Below, in pieces: positions 13,484 through 15,423 of a DNA stretch of 15,423 nt. A model generated the notes under the pieces. It was not told the DNA's origin. It was given only the letters and a program-made list of their open reading frames with translations, and searched no databases. Origin of the DNA: Serpens sp035306625 (GTDB lineage Bacteria; Pseudomonadota; Gammaproteobacteria; Pseudomonadales; Pseudomonadaceae). Position 1 is the stretch's first letter, and each line of letters opens with the position of its first letter. A program made the position numbers and the translations under genes. The stretch spans positions 1-15,423 of the forward strand of contig DATGNS010000002.1 in NCBI GenBank assembly GCA_035306625.1, read 5' to 3'.

Positions 13484-14428
13484 TTACAGCGCCTTGAGCC
13501 GCAGTTCCCTGGGCATGGAGAAGGTGATGTTCTCCGGCCGACCTTCCAGTTCCTCGGCGCCGCTGGCGCCCCACTCGCGCAACTGCGCGATCACGCCGCG
13601 CACCAGCACCTCCGGGGCGGACGCGCCGGCGGTGATGCCGATCTTGTCGATGCCGTCGAACCACTCGCGCCTGAGATCCTCGGCGCCGTCGATCAGGTAG
13701 GCCGGGGTGCCGATGCGTTCGGCCAGCTCGCGCAGGCGGTTGGAGTTGGAACTGTTCGGGCTGCCGACCACCAACACCAGGTCGCACTCCACGGCCAGCT
13801 GCTTCACCGCGTCCTGGCGGTTCTGGGTGGCGTAGCAGATGTCGTCCTTGCGCGGCCCGCCGATATTGGGGAAGCGCTGGCGCAGGGCGTCGATGACCTT
13901 GCTGGTGTCGTCCATGGACAGGGTGGTCTGGGTGACGAAGGCCACCGTGTCCGGATTGCGTACCTGCAGACGGGCCACGTCCTCCTCGTTCTCCACCAGG
14001 TAGATGCTGCCGCCGTTGCTAGCGTCGTACTGGCCCATGGTGCCTTCCACCTCCGGATGGCCGGCGTGGCCGATCAGCACGCATTCGCGGCCTTCGCGGC
14101 TGTAGCGCACCACTTCCATGTGCACCTTGGTGACCAGTGGGCAGGTGGCGTCGAACACCTTCAGGCCGCGGCGCTCGGCTTCGTCGCGCACGGCCTTGGA
14201 CACGCCGTGGGCGCTGAAGATGACGATGTAGTTGTCCGGTACCTGGTCCAGCTCCTCGACGAAGATGGCGCCGCGGGCGCGCAGGTCCTCGACCACGAAC
14301 CTGTTGTGCACCACCTCGTGGCGCACGTAGATCGGCGGGCCGAAGACTTCCAGGGCGCGGTTGACGATCTCGATGGCGCGGTCGACGCCGGCGCAGAAGC
14401 CGCGGGGATTGGCGAGTTTGATGTGCAT
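13484..14428 (-). CDS. ispH: 4-hydroxy-3-methylbut-2-enyl diphosphate reductase IspH (LytB)
   Basis: Iron-sulfur enzyme of the last step of the MEP isoprenoid pathway, reducing HMBPP to isopentenyl and dimethylallyl diphosphate in the cytoplasm. It has 314 residues, the normal length for the family. The three cluster ligands are visible: Cys12 (NPRGFCAGVDRA), Cys96 (DATCPLVTKVH) and Cys198 (DDICYATQNRQ). The diphosphate-binding His41 (HEVVH) and His124, the catalytic Glu126 (HPEVEGT), the TQTT motif (166-169) and SPNSSNSNR are also present. The ribosome-binding site is weak. It is downstream of fkpB by 75 bases and belongs to the lspA-fkpB-ispH run conserved in pseudomonads. It ends at the terminator shared with pilE. 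Confidence 0.97.
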   Translation of the reverse strand: MHIKLANPRGFCAGVDRAIEIVNRALEVFGPPIYVRHEVVHNRFVVEDLRARGAIFVEELDQVPDNYIVIFSAHGVSKAVRDEAERRGLKVFDATCPLVTKVHMEVVRYSREGRECVLIGHAGHPEVEGTMGQYDASNGGSIYLVENEEDVARLQVRNPDTVAFVTQTTLSMDDTSKVIDALRQRFPNIGGPRKDDICYATQNRQDAVKQLAVECDLVLVVGSPNSSNSNRLRELAERIGTPAYLIDGAEDLRREWFDGIDKIGITAGASAPEVLVRGVIAQLREWGASGAEELEGRPENITFSMPRELRLKAL

Positions 14429-14468
14429 GCTGGCGGTCTCGGCGTTGAGTGGATGGATCGGCTGCGGG

Positions 14469-14494
14469 CCCCCTCCCGCGCGGGGAGAGGGGGG
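14469..14494 (-). repeat. GC-rich imperfect inverted repeat between fkpB and ispH
   Basis: A CCCCCTCCC run (14469-14477) and a GGGGAGAGGGGGG run (14482-14494) flank GCGC. They can pair as an imperfect stem within the 75-base gap. There is no T tract. It resembles the C/T-rich versus G/A-rich dispersed hairpins seen between genes in pseudomonads and xanthomonads, but one copy cannot prove a repeat family. It could dampen read-through into ispH. Confidence 0.4.
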
Positions 14495-14503
14495 ATGGTG
14501 ACC

Positions 14504-14941
14504 TCAGGCGGCCCTGACGTCCAGGATCTCCACCTCGAAGGTCAGCACCTTGCCGGCCAGCGGGTGGTTGAAGTCCACGGTCACCTGGTTGGCATCGAAG
14601 CGGCTCACCACGCCCGGCAGCTCGCCCTTGGCGGCGTCCTGGAAGATCACCATCAGGCCTTCGGCAAGCTCCATGCCCTCGAACTGGCTGCGCGGCATGA
14701 CCTGCACGTTCTGCGGGTTGGGCTGGCCGAAGCCGTGCTCCGGCTCGATGCGCAGGCTGCGCTTGTCGCCGGCCTTCAGGCCCTGCAGGGCCAGCTCGAA
14801 GCCGGGCAGCAGGTTGCCGTCGCCAAAGGTGAAGGTGGCCGGCTGCTTGTCGAAGGTGCTGTCGACCACATCGCCGCTTTCCAGCTTGAGGGCGAAATGC
14901 AGGGTAACTTCCCTGTCCGGGCCGATGCGGATATCAGTCAT
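14504..14941 (-). CDS. fkpB: FKBP-type peptidyl-prolyl isomerase FkpB (SlpA)
   Basis: Cytoplasmic SlyD-like peptidyl-prolyl cis-trans isomerase and chaperone of 145 residues, near the 149 residues of E. coli FkpB. The FKBP core is recognised by LHFALKLESGDVVDSTF, then GNLLPGFELALQGLKAGDKRSLRIEPEHGFGQPNPQNVQ leading into the insert-in-flap domain, and VDFNHPLAGKVLTFEVEILDV closing the FKBP fold. There is no His-rich tail, which separates it from SlyD. The ATG overlaps the lspA stop (ATGA, 14938-14941) and has GGAG 7 bases upstream inside lspA, so translation is coupled. The lspA-fkpB-ispH order is widely conserved in gammaproteobacteria. Confidence 0.95.
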   Translation of the reverse strand: MTDIRIGPDREVTLHFALKLESGDVVDSTFDKQPATFTFGDGNLLPGFELALQGLKAGDKRSLRIEPEHGFGQPNPQNVQVMPRSQFEGMELAEGLMVIFQDAAKGELPGVVSRFDANQVTVDFNHPLAGKVLTFEVEILDVRAA

Positions 14942-15423
14942 TGGGTGTCTCCGGACTGCTTGGATGTGAACATGTCGATGATCAGCATGAAGGCGCCGAC
15001 CGTGATGGCGCTGTCGGCCAGGTTGAAGGCCGGGAAATACCAGCGGTCCTGCCAGTGCACCAGGATGAAGTCGATGACGTGGCCGAACAGCACCCGGTCC
15101 ACCAGGTTGCCCAGCGCGCCGCCGAGCACCAGCGCCAGGGCGACCGCCAGCCAGGTTTCCTGGGGCTTGAGGCGCTTGAGCCAGATCACCAGCGCCACGC
15201 TGACGCCCACGGCGATCAGCGCGAACAGCCAGCGCTGCCAGCCGGACTGGCTGGCCAGGAAGCTGAAGGCGGCGCCGGTGTTGTAGGCCAGGGTCCAGCT
15301 GAACAGATCAGGGATGATCACGATCTGCTGGTACAGCTCCAGGCTGTTCTCGAAATGGAACTTGCTGGCCTGGTCGAACACGAACACCACGACCGTCAGC
15401 CACAGCCAGGGCAGCTTGCCGAA
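14938..15423 (-). CDS. lspA: Lipoprotein signal peptidase LspA, 3' part (5' end outside window)
   Basis: Inner-membrane aspartyl protease (signal peptidase II) that removes the signal peptide of lipoproteins after diacylglyceryl transfer. The frame remains open to the right edge (FGKLPWLWL...), so the start lies outside the window. About 161 residues are present, and probably fewer than 15 are missing. Four membrane segments are visible. Conserved blocks are DQASKFHFE, the NTGAAFSFL loop, GGALGNLVDRVLFGHVIDFILVH (first catalytic Asp in NLVDR) and WYFPAFNLADSAITVGA (second catalytic Asp in NLADS). A GTG at 15390 is in frame, but it would remove the first membrane segment and is not the start. 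ileS is the usual upstream neighbour and is not seen here. Confidence 0.95.
   Translation of the reverse strand, partial: FGKLPWLWLTVVVFVFDQASKFHFENSLELYQQIVIIPDLFSWTLAYNTGAAFSFLASQSGWQRWLFALIAVGVSVALVIWLKRLKPQETWLAVALALVLGGALGNLVDRVLFGHVIDFILVHWQDRWYFPAFNLADSAITVGAFMLIIDMFTSKQSGDTQ

Noticed and set aside
14057..15286. Plus-strand open frame opposite ispH/fkpB/lspA (about 409 codons)
   Set aside because: It crosses three well-recognised genes on the other strand, and its product is an Ala/Gly/His/Val-rich shadow.
1..15423. Mobile elements, CRISPR arrays, RNA genes, phage or defence systems
   Set aside because: I looked for terminal inverted repeats, transposase or integrase motifs, regularly spaced repeats and tRNA-like cloverleafs and saw none. 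All of the window is accounted for by core-genome genes and short spacers, the longest about 220 bases.

Overview
The window is a chromosomal stretch from a high-GC gammaproteobacterium, almost certainly Pseudomonas in the broad sense. The evidence is the order fimT-fimU-pilV-pilW-pilX-pilY1-pilE followed by ispH-fkpB-lspA on the opposite strand, with a thiO-type oxidase divergent from fimT. This is the P. aeruginosa PA4548-PA4559 arrangement as I recall it. Codon use looks uniform (strong G/C third positions). I see no tRNA, rRNA, insertion sequence, integrase or CRISPR array.

Left part (1-4260): the 3' part of a TolC-family outer-membrane channel gene ends at a clear intrinsic terminator. 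Convergent to it is a membrane protein of the AhpA/YtjB (SMP_2) family, which is divergent from serB (phosphoserine phosphatase with two ACT domains). The ytjB-like/serB spacer carries two readable sigma70-type promoters. They show that the first in-frame start codons of both genes lie inside promoter elements, so the real starts are GTG at 2786 and TTG at 3005. A perfect 8-bp inverted repeat lies between the promoters. serB and thiO converge on a strong stem-loop.

Middle (4258-13470): thiO, then fimT, then an apparent operon fimU-pilV-pilW-pilX-small secreted protein-pilY1-pilE. The genes overlap or nearly abut, and the run ends in a perfect palindromic bidirectional terminator. The products are minor pilins that prime and cap the type IV pilus, plus the PilY1 tip protein. 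Three things differ from the P. aeruginosa plan I know. PilY1 carries an insert of about 340 residues predicted to be helical or coiled-coil inside its C-terminal propeller. No pilY2 lies between pilY1 and pilE, which overlap. A 111-residue exported CxxC protein sits between pilX and pilY1 instead.

Right part (13484-15423): ispH (isoprenoid synthesis), fkpB (prolyl isomerase) and the 3' part of lspA (lipoprotein signal peptidase), all on the minus strand. lspA and fkpB overlap by 4 bases.

I did not find a wholly new system. The best candidates for something undescribed are the PilY1 helical insert, the small CxxC protein in the pilin operon, and an apparent degenerate class III nucleotidyl cyclase fold at the C-terminus of the AhpA/YtjB-like protein.
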